DNA of 64,000 bases from Streptantibioticus_C sp963761325 (GCA_963761325.1 CAVXGZ010000008.1:124001-188000); one strand, 5' to 3'. Positions 53,250-62,281 are shown, numbered from the stretch's first letter. The notes: generated by a model not told the origin, from the letters alone. Translations and numbers: made by a program.

Positions 53250-54885
53250 CTACTCAGTGAGCAGGAGTGAGTCTTGGACCCATTCCTGCTCATCTGGGAC
53301 ATCCTGAACGGTTGTGGATGTCCTGGGTTCCCGCTTTCGCTCCGCGTCCGGTTGCGCGCATCGTGTGCGTGGTCCGGGGATGCGGGGGCGGGTTCCCTCA
53401 CGCCCTTGGGCACCTGGTCCGGCCTGGGCGGTCCGATGCCCCGCAGTATCGCTCTGGTGCTGCGGGGGCGGTGTCGTCCGTCGCCGGATCGGGTGTCCGA
53501 GGGCGCGTCGTGCGATCGCCACCGCGGCGGCGTCGTGACGGGTGGTCTTACGGTTCTTGCTGGTGAGGGGCTTTTGCCAGTGCTCGGCTCCCCACTTCGA
53601 AGTGTAGGCCGGGTCGACGGCTACGAGGGTGATGCCCAGCTGTGCGGCCATGCTGACCAGCCGGGCCCGCAGCTTCGCGACAGGCATGCCGGAGATGAGT
53701 TTGCGGAACCGCTTGCGGCGGCCGTGCTTCTCGCGGGTGGTCTCGGCGGTGAAGTCGAGGTCTTCGATCGCGACCGGGAGACCGCACCAACGTGCCCAGT
53801 GCAGCAGGCGGGTGAGGGCATGCCGTACCTGGGCGTCCCGGTATCCGGCCGGGCCGTCGAGGTCGTAGAAGAAGCGGCGGGGCTCACCTACTGGGTTGCC
53901 GTGCGGGTCGAGGCGCCAGGCGGCGAGGTGATCGGCGTTGGTGTCCACGCCGATCATGCCGCCGGCGCGGGCTTGCGCGAGGGGCATGGTCCGGGCCGGG
54001 GGGATCGTCCACGCGGCGGTCAGGTACCAGCGGCCCCGGCCCACGTCCAGGTGGATGCGGTAGGCCACGGCCCGGTTGTTCGCGATGCGGTCGGCCCACT
54101 GATCGCCGCGGTGCCGGAAGACCACGCGGCCGGGAAGGACGTACCGGCCGCGGGGGGCGTTGGCCAGGTGCGCCAGCGGCGCCGGGAGCTTGATCGACAC
54201 CTCACCTTCGGGTGTGACGCGGATCGTCTCGTTACCGAACCGCTTACCGGATTCCCCGTCAGCGGCGAGGAACCAGCGCTCAGCCTCCCACCGCTGCCGC
54301 CACGCCGCCTCAGTGAGCTGCGCGGCCTTCAAGGTGATGGCGGGTGTTGAACAGGCGCTTGCCACCGCGCACCACCCGCACCCGGCCCGCCTCGCGGTCG
54401 GCGCGCTCGGCCGCCAACCGGTCTTCAAGTACCCGCAGGCGCCGGGTCTTGGCGAACCACTCGCGTGCGCTGCGGTATCCGCCCGGGGCGCGCTTGGTGC
54501 CCTTCCCGCCCACGGGCAGCGACAGTCGGTGCGCGATCGTCCTGGCACCGGCCTCCAGGTTCTGGATGTGCGCGAGCTGGGCCCGGCGCGCCAGCGCCCA
54601 CTGATCATGGCTGGCCTTGGTGATACTCCCCGCCCACCGCGACGACGACTCGCCGGTCAGCGCCCGCTTCCGCTCCGCCCAGGTGTCCGCAGAGTGCTCC
54701 AGAGCATCCGCACAGCGCCGCTTGAGGTCACGGGCAGCCAGCGTGCCCAGATGCGCGCCGATCTGGCGCAGCACGGTCTCGTCGGCGGCCGTCAAGCCCT
54801 TGATGCTGGTGCGGATAGCCACGCCGGACGGGCCGAGAGCGACGAACGCCGCGGTGATCGCACGCAGCGGTGGGGAGTCAGCCAT
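53250..54885 (-). pseudogene. tnpB: TnpB (IS607-associated RuvC nuclease), frameshifted
   Basis: The N-terminal half is in one frame (start 54885, MADSPPLRAITAAF..., ending at GGKRLFNTRHHL) and the rest in another (from about LKAAQLTEAAWRQRW). One extra base near 54340 explains the break. The downstream part keeps the RuvC triad: Asp in IGVDTNADHLAAW, Glu in VAIEDLDF, Asp in RHDAAAVAIARR. TnpB is an RNA-guided nuclease that uses an omega RNA from the element's 3' end. Start overlaps the recombinase stop (ATGGCTGA). It is either a real mutation or an assembly indel. Confidence 0.75.
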
Positions 54886-55453
54886 GCTCGGCGGCTTCCA
54901 GGGCCTTGCGGGCGCGGTTCTTCGCGGAGCGGCGGCCGTACAGGCGGGCGCAGAACGAGGTCAGCACCTCCACCATGTCCCGCACGAGATCGTCTTGCAC
55001 TTCGCCGTCGTCCAGGACGACCAGACGGCGCCCGCTCGCGGACAGGGCGGCCTCGATCAGCTCGACGTTCATCCGCCCGAGCCGGTCCTTGTGCTCGACC
55101 ACCACTGTGATCACCCCGGGGTCGGCCAGCAGCCGCTTCGCCTTCGAGCGGGCACCGTTCACACCGGAGCCGACCTCGGACTCCACCCGCACGACAGGGC
55201 GGCCGGTGGTCGCGGCCCACCGGGTCAATCGAGCCACCTGGCGCTCCAGATCCGCCTTCTGATCGTGAGAGGAGACACGGGCGTACAAGCCCAGACCACC
55301 GGCCGCTTCCGACGCGGTGTTCCCTTCGACGTTCACCAGGATCGTGCGCGGCCCGACCCGCTGAGCCGGCACCGGCAACGTCCCCTCACGGAACCAGCGA
55401 TACGCGGTCTGCGGATGCACACCCTGCGACTTCGCCCACTCCGTCAGATTCAC
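54878..55453 (-). CDS. tnpA: IS607 family serine recombinase (TnpA)
   Basis: A 191-residue small serine recombinase. The N-terminal MerR-like helix-turn-helix (LTEWAKSQGVHPQTAYRWFREG) is followed by the catalytic domain with the nucleophilic Ser in GLYARVSSHDQ, and EHKDRLGRMNVELIE. This HTH-first order is peculiar to IS607 transposases. GTG at 55453 is chosen, since relatives begin MNLTEWAK. It ends 8 bases into the tnpB start. Confidence 0.85.
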   Translation of the reverse strand: MNLTEWAKSQGVHPQTAYRWFREGTLPVPAQRVGPRTILVNVEGNTASEAAGGLGLYARVSSHDQKADLERQVARLTRWAATTGRPVVRVESEVGSGVNGARSKAKRLLADPGVITVVVEHKDRLGRMNVELIEAALSASGRRLVVLDDGEVQDDLVRDMVEVLTSFCARLYGRRSAKNRARKALEAAEHG

Positions 55454-55464
55454 GACAAGATCAT

Positions 55465-55496
55465 AACACTCACTCAACCACACTAACACTCACTCA
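55465..55496. repeat. two 12-base direct repeats inside the IS607 right end
   Basis: AACACTCACTCA occurs at 55465-55476 and again at 55485-55496, exactly 20 bases apart. GAGTGAGT-like sequence is present near the left end (53265-53272). They may be recombinase binding sites. Confidence 0.5.
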
Positions 55497-55659
55497 TACG
55501 ACCTTAAAGATGAGCAGTTGAATACCCCCTCACGTGGGAGGGAGGGCTCAGCGGCGCGGCGCCCGCGCACGCCGAGGGCGGCACCGGGCGCCTGCGCTTC
55601 TGTGCCTCCCGAGATCAAGGACGGCACCGGTCGGTTTCTTTACGAGAGAAGGAGCCGGG

Positions 55660-55805
55660 GCCCGCGCACCGGGAGGTGCAGCTGACGTCGTGGGTCCAGA
55701 GATCGGATCGGTGGCGGTGCCGCGGGTTCGAACCGCGGCTCCCCACCGGGGGAACCACCAGGAGAAGTAACCGCCGCCCACGCACCTGGACTTGGCCCAA
55801 CTGTA
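55660..55805 (-). ncRNA. candidate Y RNA (YrlA-like) with tRNA-like module
   Basis: On the minus strand, GCCGCGG-TTCGAAC-CCGCGGC (55739 to 55719) is a 7-base-pair stem with a canonical T-loop. It directly precedes ACCGCC(ACC), which pairs with GGCGG(C)GGT (55778-55770) as an acceptor-like stem. A TCCCC-CGGT-GGGGA hairpin (55753-55740) sits where an anticodon arm would be. GTCCAG (55791-55786) pairs with CTGGAC (55699-55694) as outer stem. It is not a normal tRNA because D-arm and full acceptor pairing are missing. Bacterial Y RNAs have a Rsr-binding stem and such a tRNA mimic, and the TROVE gene lies 2.4 kb downstream on the same strand. A GCACC/GGTGC hairpin (55667-55680) may mark the 3' end. 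Confidence 0.45.
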
Positions 55806-55956
55806 GATCACCGCGCACCCCGGCTTCACGGATTTTCCCGGTCGTGCCCGATCGGAGCCGGACGGGTGAGAGGTACGGATGCGCCGGGCCGTCGCGGGGC
55901 AGCAGACCGGAGACGGTTCACAGGTCCGCGACGACCAGGGGTAGGGAAGGAGTCCG

Positions 55957-57354
55957 ATGTCCGGACAGGACGGCAGCACGCCGGCCCGGCAGAACGGCGA
56001 GGAGGATCTGGAGCGGTTCGGCTACCGGCAGGAGTTGCGCCGCACGCTGCACCTGCGCGACCTGCTGGTCTACGGCATGGTCTTCATGGTGCCGATCGCG
56101 CCGTTCGCCATCTTCGGCGTCGTGTTCGACACGTCCCGGGGCATGGTCCCGTTGACGTATGTCATCGGCCTGGTGGCGATGATGTTCACCGCGGTCAGCT
56201 ACCGCGAGATGTCGCAGGCGTTCCCGATCGCCGGCTCGGTCTACTCCTACGTCGGGCGCGGGCTGCGGCCGGAGGCGGGGTTCATCGCCGGCTGGGCCAT
56301 CCTGCTCGACTACCTGCTGGTGCCGACCCTGCTCTACGTCACGGGCGCGGTGGCGCTGCAGACGGTGGTGCCGGGGGTGCCGCAGTGGCTGTGGATCGTC
56401 ATCTTCGTGGTGTTCAACACCGCGGTCAACCTGCTCGGCATCGAGACCACCGCGCGGATGAACAAGCTGTTCCTGCTGGGCGAGTTGATCGTGCTGGCCG
56501 CCTTCGTGGTGCTGAGCGTCGTCGCCATCGAGCAGGGGAAGAACGGCGCGCACTGGAGCTTCACCCCGTTCTACAACCCGCATGTCTTCTCCATCGGGCT
56601 GGTGTTCTCCGCGCTGTCGGTGGCGGCGCTGTCCTTCCTCGGCTTCGACGCCATCTCCACGCTCGCCGAGGAGGTCAAGGGCGGCCGCAAGGTGGTCGGG
56701 CGGGCCACGCTGCTGGCGTTGTGCCTGGTCGCGGCGTTGTTCATCGTGCAGACCTATCTCGCCGCGCTGCTGCTGCCCGGCAAGACCAGCCTGCCGAGCA
56801 CCGCGGCGGAGAACACCGCGTTCTACGACGTGGCCAGGATCGCCGGCGGCGCCTGGTTCAAGGACGTGGTGGCGATCGCCAGCGCGCTGGCCGCCGCGGT
56901 GGCCAACTCGCTGGTGGCGCAGGCCGCGACCTCCCGGCTGCTGTTCTCGATGTCCCGGGACGGACAGCTGCCGCGGTTCCTGGCGCACGTGCACCCGACC
57001 CGCCGGGTGCCGGAGCGGGCCGTCCTGCTGGTGGCGGCGATCAGTCTCGCGCTCGGGCTCGCCCTGGTCGGCCAGGTCGGCCTGCTGTCCTCGCTGGTGA
57101 ACTTCGGCGCGCTCTTCTCGTTCCTGATGCTGCACCTGTCGGTCGGGTTCCACTTCCTGGTCCGCAAGCGGGAGCGCACCTACGGGCTGCACCTGATCGT
57201 GCCGCTCATCGGCTTCGTGGTCATCGGCTACGTGCTGTACAACGCGGACGCCAAGGCGCAGATCGGCGGCTCGTGCTGGCTGGCGATCGGCCTGCTCGTG
57301 CTGCTGGTGCGCCGCCTGACCGGGCGTTCCGCCGAGTTGAAGCTCGACGAGTGA
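55957..57354 (+). CDS. APC family amino acid permease
   Basis: A 465-residue membrane protein with about 12 transmembrane helices. The GMVFMVPIAPFAIFG first helix, SYREMSQAFPIAGSVYSYV, and FLGFDAISTLAEEVKGG are typical of APC-superfamily amino acid/polyamine transporters. It would be a proton-coupled importer or exchanger; substrate unknown. GGGAAGGAG precedes the ATG. Confidence 0.83.
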   Translation: MSGQDGSTPARQNGEEDLERFGYRQELRRTLHLRDLLVYGMVFMVPIAPFAIFGVVFDTSRGMVPLTYVIGLVAMMFTAVSYREMSQAFPIAGSVYSYVGRGLRPEAGFIAGWAILLDYLLVPTLLYVTGAVALQTVVPGVPQWLWIVIFVVFNTAVNLLGIETTARMNKLFLLGELIVLAAFVVLSVVAIEQGKNGAHWSFTPFYNPHVFSIGLVFSALSVAALSFLGFDAISTLAEEVKGGRKVVGRATLLALCLVAALFIVQTYLAALLLPGKTSLPSTAAENTAFYDVARIAGGAWFKDVVAIASALAAAVANSLVAQAATSRLLFSMSRDGQLPRFLAHVHPTRRVPERAVLLVAAISLALGLALVGQVGLLSSLVNFGALFSFLMLHLSVGFHFLVRKRERTYGLHLIVPLIGFVVIGYVLYNADAKAQIGGSCWLAIGLLVLLVRRLTGRSAELKLDE

Positions 57355-57610
57355 CCGCGCGGGCCGGCCGGGCGGCACGGATCACCGCCGACGCCCGCGC
57401 CGGGAGCGACGACCCTTCCGCCGCGTTCGGCGAGCGACCCCGTGGAGAAGTCCGCTGTCTCCCCCGGCCGATGACGCCGATCCGAGATGGCGGATAGGGG
57501 TAGTCGTACGGCCCCGGATGCTCTTTACTCATCCTCGCTTCCGCACCCTCCCCCGCCCCGCGCGGGAGCGGCGCCGGCTGGACACTCCGACGGAGAAGCG
57601 AGAGGTCTTG

Positions 57611-60280
57611 ATGCCCGAGCAACGCGACGCGTCCCCCTCCTACGCGCAGGAGGACCTGTGGGTCCTGGACCGGCTGGCCCGGTCCGAGGGCCCCGTCTGC
57701 CACGAGCCGCTGGCCTTCCTGGTCGACGGCGCCGTGGACGTCGACGCGTTACACGGCGCCCTGCGGCGGGCCGTCGAGCGGCACGAGACGCTGCGCACCG
57801 GCTTCGTCGAGACCCGCGACGGCCTGCGCGCCGTGGTGCGCGACGCGGCGCCGGCCGGCCGGGACGGCAGCGCCGCGCACCTCCTGGAGGTCGCCGACCT
57901 GCGGACGGCCGACCCGCGGGAGGCCGAGGCGGATGCCGAGCGGCGGGTCGCGGCGGCCTACCGCAGTCCGTTCGACCTGGCGGAGGACGACCTGCTGCGC
58001 GCCCTGCTCGTCCTCCTGCCGGGTGAGCGGAGCGTCCTGCTGCTGACGGTGCACCAGCTCGCCGCCGACGCGCGGAGCCTCGCGGTCCTCGTCGAGGAGA
58101 TCGGCCGCGACTACACCGCGGCGGCGCGGGGCGGCCGGCCCACCGACCCCGGACCGGCGGCACCGGCGTTCGCGGCCCACGCGGCGCGGGTGCGCCGGGA
58201 GGCGGAGAGCGGCGGGTACGCCGAGAGCGTCGCGTTCTGGAAGCGGACGCTGGAGGACGGCCCCGGACCGCTCGGGCTCCCCACGGACCGGCCGCGCCCG
58301 CCGGCCCGCACCTTCGCGGGCGCCGGGCACACGTTCACCGTGCCGCGCCGGGAGCTCAAGGCGCTGTTCGACCTGGGACGGCAGCAGGACGCGGCCGGCG
58401 AGCGCGAGGTGCTGCTCGCGGTCTACGCCGTGCTGCTGCACCGCTGCACCGGCCAGGGGTCGATCGCCGTCGGCACGTCGGCGGCGAACCGGGGCGGATC
58501 GGTGGGCGGCACGGCGGTCGGCGCCTACGCCGGGACCGGCGTGCTGGTGCTGGCTCTGGAAGCGGACGTGACGTTCCGGACGCTGCTGGGCCGGGTCGCC
58601 CGGCAGGCGCGGCGGATCGACCAGGACGCGGACCTCCCGTGGGCCAAGGTGCCGGCAGACCTGGACGTCCCCGGTGATCCGAGCCGTCATCCGGTGTTCC
58701 AGACCGCGTTCGACCACCTGGGTCCCCGGCCGGTCCTCGATCTGGGCGGCGCCGCCACCAGCGCGTACCCGGTCGCCAGGGCGGGCGCCGGCCTCGACCT
58801 GCGGGTGCGGGTCGCCGAGCACGGCGACGAACTGGAGTTCGAGATCGAGTTCAACACGGACCTGTTCAGCGCCGGCACGATCGAGCGCCTGGGCCGGCAC
58901 TACACCCGGCTGCTCACCGCGCTGGCCGCCGACCCCGACCTGCCGGTCTCCGAGGTCTCCTTCCTGGCACCCGAGGAGGAGCGGCTCGTCCTGGACGTCT
59001 GGAACGACACCGGGGCGGCGCTGCCGGCCGGCACGGTGGCCGACCTGATCGAGGCCCAGGCCCGCAGCACGCCGGACGCCGTCGCGGTCGAGTTCGAGGA
59101 CGACTCGCTGAGCTACGACGCGCTCAACCGGCTCGCCAACCAGGTCGCCCACCGGCTGCGCGCGCTGCGGCCCGCCGGGGCCGAGCCGTTCGTGGGCATC
59201 CGCATGGACCGCTCGATCGAGCTGGTCGCGGCGGTTCTCGGCGTGCTGAAGGCCGGCTTCGCCGTCGTGTCCATCGATCCCGAACACCCGGCGGACCAGG
59301 CCGAGTTCGAAGACGGCGGGGTGTCGGTGGTGCTGGCCGACGAGCGGCACCGCGCCGGCCTGGAGGCGGCCGGGGTCGCGGTTCTCGTGCCCTCGCCCGG
59401 CGGCCTGCTCGCGGAGGACGACCGCGACCCGGAGCGGACGCCGCCGCCGGACTCCCCCGCCCACCTCGCCCGCACCGCCGGGCCGAACGGGCGGCCGACG
59501 GAGGTGGTCAGCAGCCACGCGTCGCTGCTCAACCAGGTGTGCTGGATGCAGAAGACCTTCCGGCTGGAGGAGTACGACCGGGTGCTGCACCGGGCGTCCG
59601 GCTCCGTCGACGCCCTTGTCCGGGAGATCCTTTGGCCGCTGGCCTGCGGGGCCGGCGTGGTGGTGGCCCGGCCGGGCGGGCAGCTCGACCCGCACTACCT
59701 CAAGGAGGTCGTCCAGGACTACGACGTCACCACCGCGGGCTTCGCTCCCTCGCTCCTGAAGCTCTTCCTCCAGGAGGACGAACTCCCCTACCACTGCGCC
59801 TCGTTGCGCCGGGTGTTCAGCGTCGGCGAGCCGCTGCCGCACGAGCTGGTCCAGCGCTTCTACGCCACGCTCTCCTGCGAGCTGCACCACCTGTACGCCC
59901 CGGCGCGGGCCGCGACCGCCGTGGCGAGCCACCCGTGCACCCTGGACGATCCCGGCTCCACCGTCCCGATCGGCCGCCCGATCGACAACGTGCGGCTCTA
60001 CGTGCTGGACCGGCACCGGCGGCTCCAACCCGTCGGCGTGCCGGGCGAGTTGTGCGTCGGCGGCCTCGCGGTCGGGACCGGTCGCCACCACGGCGACGAT
60101 CCGGGCCGGGCGGTCTTCGTGGCCGACCCGTACAGCAAGGAGCCGGGCGGACGGGCCTGCCTCACCGGGGACTCGGCCCGCTGTCTGCCGGACGGCCGGA
60201 TCGAGTACCTGGGCCGGTTCGCACCGGACGAGACCGGCACGCCCGGACGGCCCAACGGCACTACCGGTCAGCGGACTTGA
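57611..60280 (+). CDS. NRPS-like protein: condensation plus truncated adenylation domain, degenerate motifs
   Basis: An 889-residue protein. Residues about 1-440 form a condensation-like domain (SYAQEDLWVLDRL, AVERHETLRTGFVE), but the active-site HHxxxD reads HQLAAD near residue 147. Residues about 470-880 resemble an adenylation domain (LSYDALNRLANQVAHRL, LKAGFAVVSIDPEHP, GVPGELCVGGLAVG, ACLTGDSARCLPDGRIEYLGR). The core phosphate-binding loop is replaced by ARTAGPNGRPTEV, the NxYGPTE motif by HLYAPARA, and the chain ends before the A8-A10 motifs with no carrier domain. It is probably catalytically impaired or remodelled. The ATG of MPEQRDA is chosen. Its end overlaps the convergent hydrolase gene by 20 bases. 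Confidence 0.7.
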   Translation: MPEQRDASPSYAQEDLWVLDRLARSEGPVCHEPLAFLVDGAVDVDALHGALRRAVERHETLRTGFVETRDGLRAVVRDAAPAGRDGSAAHLLEVADLRTADPREAEADAERRVAAAYRSPFDLAEDDLLRALLVLLPGERSVLLLTVHQLAADARSLAVLVEEIGRDYTAAARGGRPTDPGPAAPAFAAHAARVRREAESGGYAESVAFWKRTLEDGPGPLGLPTDRPRPPARTFAGAGHTFTVPRRELKALFDLGRQQDAAGEREVLLAVYAVLLHRCTGQGSIAVGTSAANRGGSVGGTAVGAYAGTGVLVLALEADVTFRTLLGRVARQARRIDQDADLPWAKVPADLDVPGDPSRHPVFQTAFDHLGPRPVLDLGGAATSAYPVARAGAGLDLRVRVAEHGDELEFEIEFNTDLFSAGTIERLGRHYTRLLTALAADPDLPVSEVSFLAPEEERLVLDVWNDTGAALPAGTVADLIEAQARSTPDAVAVEFEDDSLSYDALNRLANQVAHRLRALRPAGAEPFVGIRMDRSIELVAAVLGVLKAGFAVVSIDPEHPADQAEFEDGGVSVVLADERHRAGLEAAGVAVLVPSPGGLLAEDDRDPERTPPPDSPAHLARTAGPNGRPTEVVSSHASLLNQVCWMQKTFRLEEYDRVLHRASGSVDALVREILWPLACGAGVVVARPGGQLDPHYLKEVVQDYDVTTAGFAPSLLKLFLQEDELPYHCASLRRVFSVGEPLPHELVQRFYATLSCELHHLYAPARAATAVASHPCTLDDPGSTVPIGRPIDNVRLYVLDRHRRLQPVGVPGELCVGGLAVGTGRHHGDDPGRAVFVADPYSKEPGGRACLTGDSARCLPDGRIEYLGRFAPDETGTPGRPNGTTGQRT

Positions 60281-61103
60281 GGAGGAATCCGCCGATCTCC
60301 CGTGCCACGGCCTCGGGTTGGTCGAGCATGGACAGCACGTACGCGTCGCGGATCTCGGCGTACCGTCCGGCCGGCAGCAGTTCGGCCAGCCGGCGGCCGT
60401 GCTCGGGCGGCATGAGGCGGTTGTCGGGCGACCACAGGACGAGCGCGTCCCCGGTGAAGCGGCGCAACGCCTCGGTGTCGCGGACGAGTTGCTCCTTGAC
60501 GAACGGCCCGCGGCAGTAGGCGGCCAGGTCACGCCGGACGCCGGGGTCGCGCAGCAGCGGCTCGGTCCAGCGGCGGACCAGGTCGTCCGGGAGCGGCTGA
60601 CGGGCCATCAGACCGAGCATCACGGGCAGCCGTCGAAGCCGGCCGACCCTCAACTGCCGCCCGGCGAACCGCAGTCCGCCGGGCAGCCGGGCGGCGAGCG
60701 TGACCAGCCTGCCGGGCAGTCCGGGCGGGAAGTTGTCGAACGCCTCGCACGGGAGGATCACCTGCCGGGCGACCCGCCGGTCCAGGCCGTACGCGGTGAG
60801 GAACAACGCCCCTCCCCAGTCGGTGTGCACGAGGGTGACGTCGTCGAGGCCGAGCGCGTCGAGGAACTCGGCGACCAGCCGGACCTGCCCGTGCAGCGTG
60901 AGGTCGGCGCCCGGCCTCATCGCGCGACGGTGGGCCCCGAGCGGCAGGACCGGGCGCAGGTAGGTGAAGCCCGGCGGGAGCAGCGGCAGCACCCGGTCCC
61001 ACAGCGTGTGGTCCATCAGCAGCCCGTGGAGCAGCACGACCGGCGGCCCCGAACCGGCGGTGTCGTACCCGATCACCCCGGCGGACACCTCGACGTCCCT
61101 CAC
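60261..61103 (-). CDS. alpha/beta hydrolase
   Basis: A 280-residue alpha/beta hydrolase: VVLLHGLLMDHTLWDRVLPLL, nucleophile region in LVHTDWGGALF (Asp in place of Ser, as in haloalkane dehalogenase-like enzymes), ALVLWSPDNRLMPPEHG, and a C-terminal LDQPEAVAREIGGFL. GTG start after AGGAGGGG. It is divergent from a TetR gene and shares its operator, so the TetR regulator most likely controls it. Confidence 0.78.
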   Translation of the reverse strand: MRDVEVSAGVIGYDTAGSGPPVVLLHGLLMDHTLWDRVLPLLPPGFTYLRPVLPLGAHRRAMRPGADLTLHGQVRLVAEFLDALGLDDVTLVHTDWGGALFLTAYGLDRRVARQVILPCEAFDNFPPGLPGRLVTLAARLPGGLRFAGRQLRVGRLRRLPVMLGLMARQPLPDDLVRRWTEPLLRDPGVRRDLAAYCRGPFVKEQLVRDTEALRRFTGDALVLWSPDNRLMPPEHGRRLAELLPAGRYAEIRDAYVLSMLDQPEAVAREIGGFLLKSADR

Positions 61104-61113
61104 GACCCCTCCT

Positions 61114-61147
61114 GGTAGAACGTTCTATCTAGAGAGTACGTTCTACC
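61114..61147. promoter_or_regulatory. TetR-type operator between divergent genes
   Basis: GGTAGAACGT at 61114-61123 and its exact complement ACGTTCTACC at 61138-61147 form a 10-base inverted repeat with a 14-base spacer; the left half is part of a TAGAACGTTCTA palindrome. It fills the 52-base gap between the hydrolase and TetR starts. Confidence 0.72.
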
Positions 61148-61155
61148 ATGGCGCC

Positions 61156-61752
61156 ATGCAGACCGACGAGCGGATCACGCTGGCCATGGCGGAGTTGTTG
61201 CGGACCCAGGGATACGCCGCCACGGGGATCAACCAGATCGCCCGCGCCGCCGGTGCGCCCACCGGGTCCATCTACCACCACTTCAAGGGCGGCAAGCGGG
61301 AGATCGCGGCGGCCGCCCTGCGCCGGACCGGGGCCGCCTACATCCAACTGCTGCCGCTGCTGCTCGACCCGCACGACGACCTCGCCGCCGGTTTCGAGGC
61401 GGCCTTCGCCGCGGCCGCCGAGGACATGGTGAACACCGGCTGGGCCAACATGTGCCCGGTCGGCACCGTCACCGGCGAGATCGCCGGCACCGAGCCCCTG
61501 CTGCGGGAGGTCGCCGCGGAGGTGATGGAGCACTGGATAGCGGAGGGCAGCCGCTACCTCGCCGGCCGCGGGCTGTCCGACGCCGACGCCCGCACCGTGA
61601 CGTTCGCGATGCTGGCGGCGATCGAAGGGGCGTTCATCCTCGCCCGCGGCCTGCGCTCCACCGAACCGCTCCTGGCGGCGGGCCGCACGATCGCGATCCA
61701 CGTCGCGTCGCTGCCGAGGACCGCGCGGACACCGCGCCCGGCGTCGCGTTAG
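61156..61752 (+). CDS. TetR family transcriptional regulator
   Basis: A 198-residue repressor of the TetR type: DERITLAMAELLRTQGYAATGINQIARAAGAPTGSIYHHFKGGKREI is the DNA-binding domain. The C-terminal part contains CPVGTVTGEIAGTEPLLREVAAEVMEHW, a pattern of the LmrA/YxaF-like subgroup. It likely controls itself and the divergent hydrolase by the dyad next to its start. The ATG of MQTDERI is chosen. Confidence 0.84.
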   Translation: MQTDERITLAMAELLRTQGYAATGINQIARAAGAPTGSIYHHFKGGKREIAAAALRRTGAAYIQLLPLLLDPHDDLAAGFEAAFAAAAEDMVNTGWANMCPVGTVTGEIAGTEPLLREVAAEVMEHWIAEGSRYLAGRGLSDADARTVTFAMLAAIEGAFILARGLRSTEPLLAAGRTIAIHVASLPRTARTPRPASR

Positions 61753-61765
61753 GAAGTCCGGCGGG

Positions 61766-62281
61766 TCACCAGCCGACGTCGGTGGGCGACGGTCCCTGGG
61801 CGAGGGGTTCGTCGCCGGCCTCGGTGAAGGCGGACAGGGCCTTGATCATGCCGGTGCGCTGGGCGGCGGGCATGGCGGCGACGATCCGGGCGATCTCCGC
61901 GCGGCGGCGTTCGGTGGCCCGGCGGACGGTGCTGGCGCCCTTGGCCGTGAGGCGGATGAGGATCTCCCGCCGGTTGGCGGTGTTCGGCTCGCGTTCCAGC
62001 ATCCCGACGGCGGCGAGGCGGTCGACCATGCGCATCGCGGTGGAGGGGATGACGTCGAGGTGCTCGCCGAGCCGGGAGATGTTCATCGCGCCCCGGGTCT
62101 CCAGGACCACCAGCATCCGGAACTGCGGAAGGGTGAGGCTCTCCTCGACGGAGGCCAGCGAGCGCGCCGAGATCGCCACCAGGAGCCGGGAGGCGGTCAG
62201 CACGGCGGTGACGACCCCGTCGGCCGCCTCGTCACGGGCGGGATCGGCGTTCGGCGGGGCGGCTGCGGGACGCTTGGGCAC
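61766..62281 (-). CDS. MarR family transcriptional regulator
   Basis: A 171-residue winged-helix regulator: LTLPQFRMLVVLETRGAMNISRLGEHLDVIPSTAMRMVDRLAAVGMLEREPNTANRREILIRLT is the DNA-binding domain. The GTG start is preceded by GGGGGG. It is divergent from the ClC gene, and a perfect dyad lies 88 bases upstream of its start. Confidence 0.82.
   Translation of the reverse strand: MPKRPAAAPPNADPARDEAADGVVTAVLTASRLLVAISARSLASVEESLTLPQFRMLVVLETRGAMNISRLGEHLDVIPSTAMRMVDRLAAVGMLEREPNTANRREILIRLTAKGASTVRRATERRRAEIARIVAAMPAAQRTGMIKALSAFTEAGDEPLAQGPSPTDVGW

Larger units (their letters stand above)
53250..55520 (-). mobile_element. IS607-family insertion sequence
   Basis: About 2.27 kb holding a serine recombinase gene and a tnpB gene in the order and strand typical of IS607 elements. 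Ends are approximate: the left end lies near the tnpB stop, the right end beyond two 12-base direct repeats. IS607 elements leave no target duplication, so limits cannot be fixed without an empty site. The element splits the TROVE gene from a putative Y RNA and the region upstream. Confidence 0.75.

Noticed and set aside
55694..55791. Ordinary tRNA gene
   Set aside because: The T-arm is canonical, but a 7-base-pair acceptor stem, a D-arm and a 7-base anticodon loop cannot be drawn; kept as a tRNA-like RNA candidate instead.
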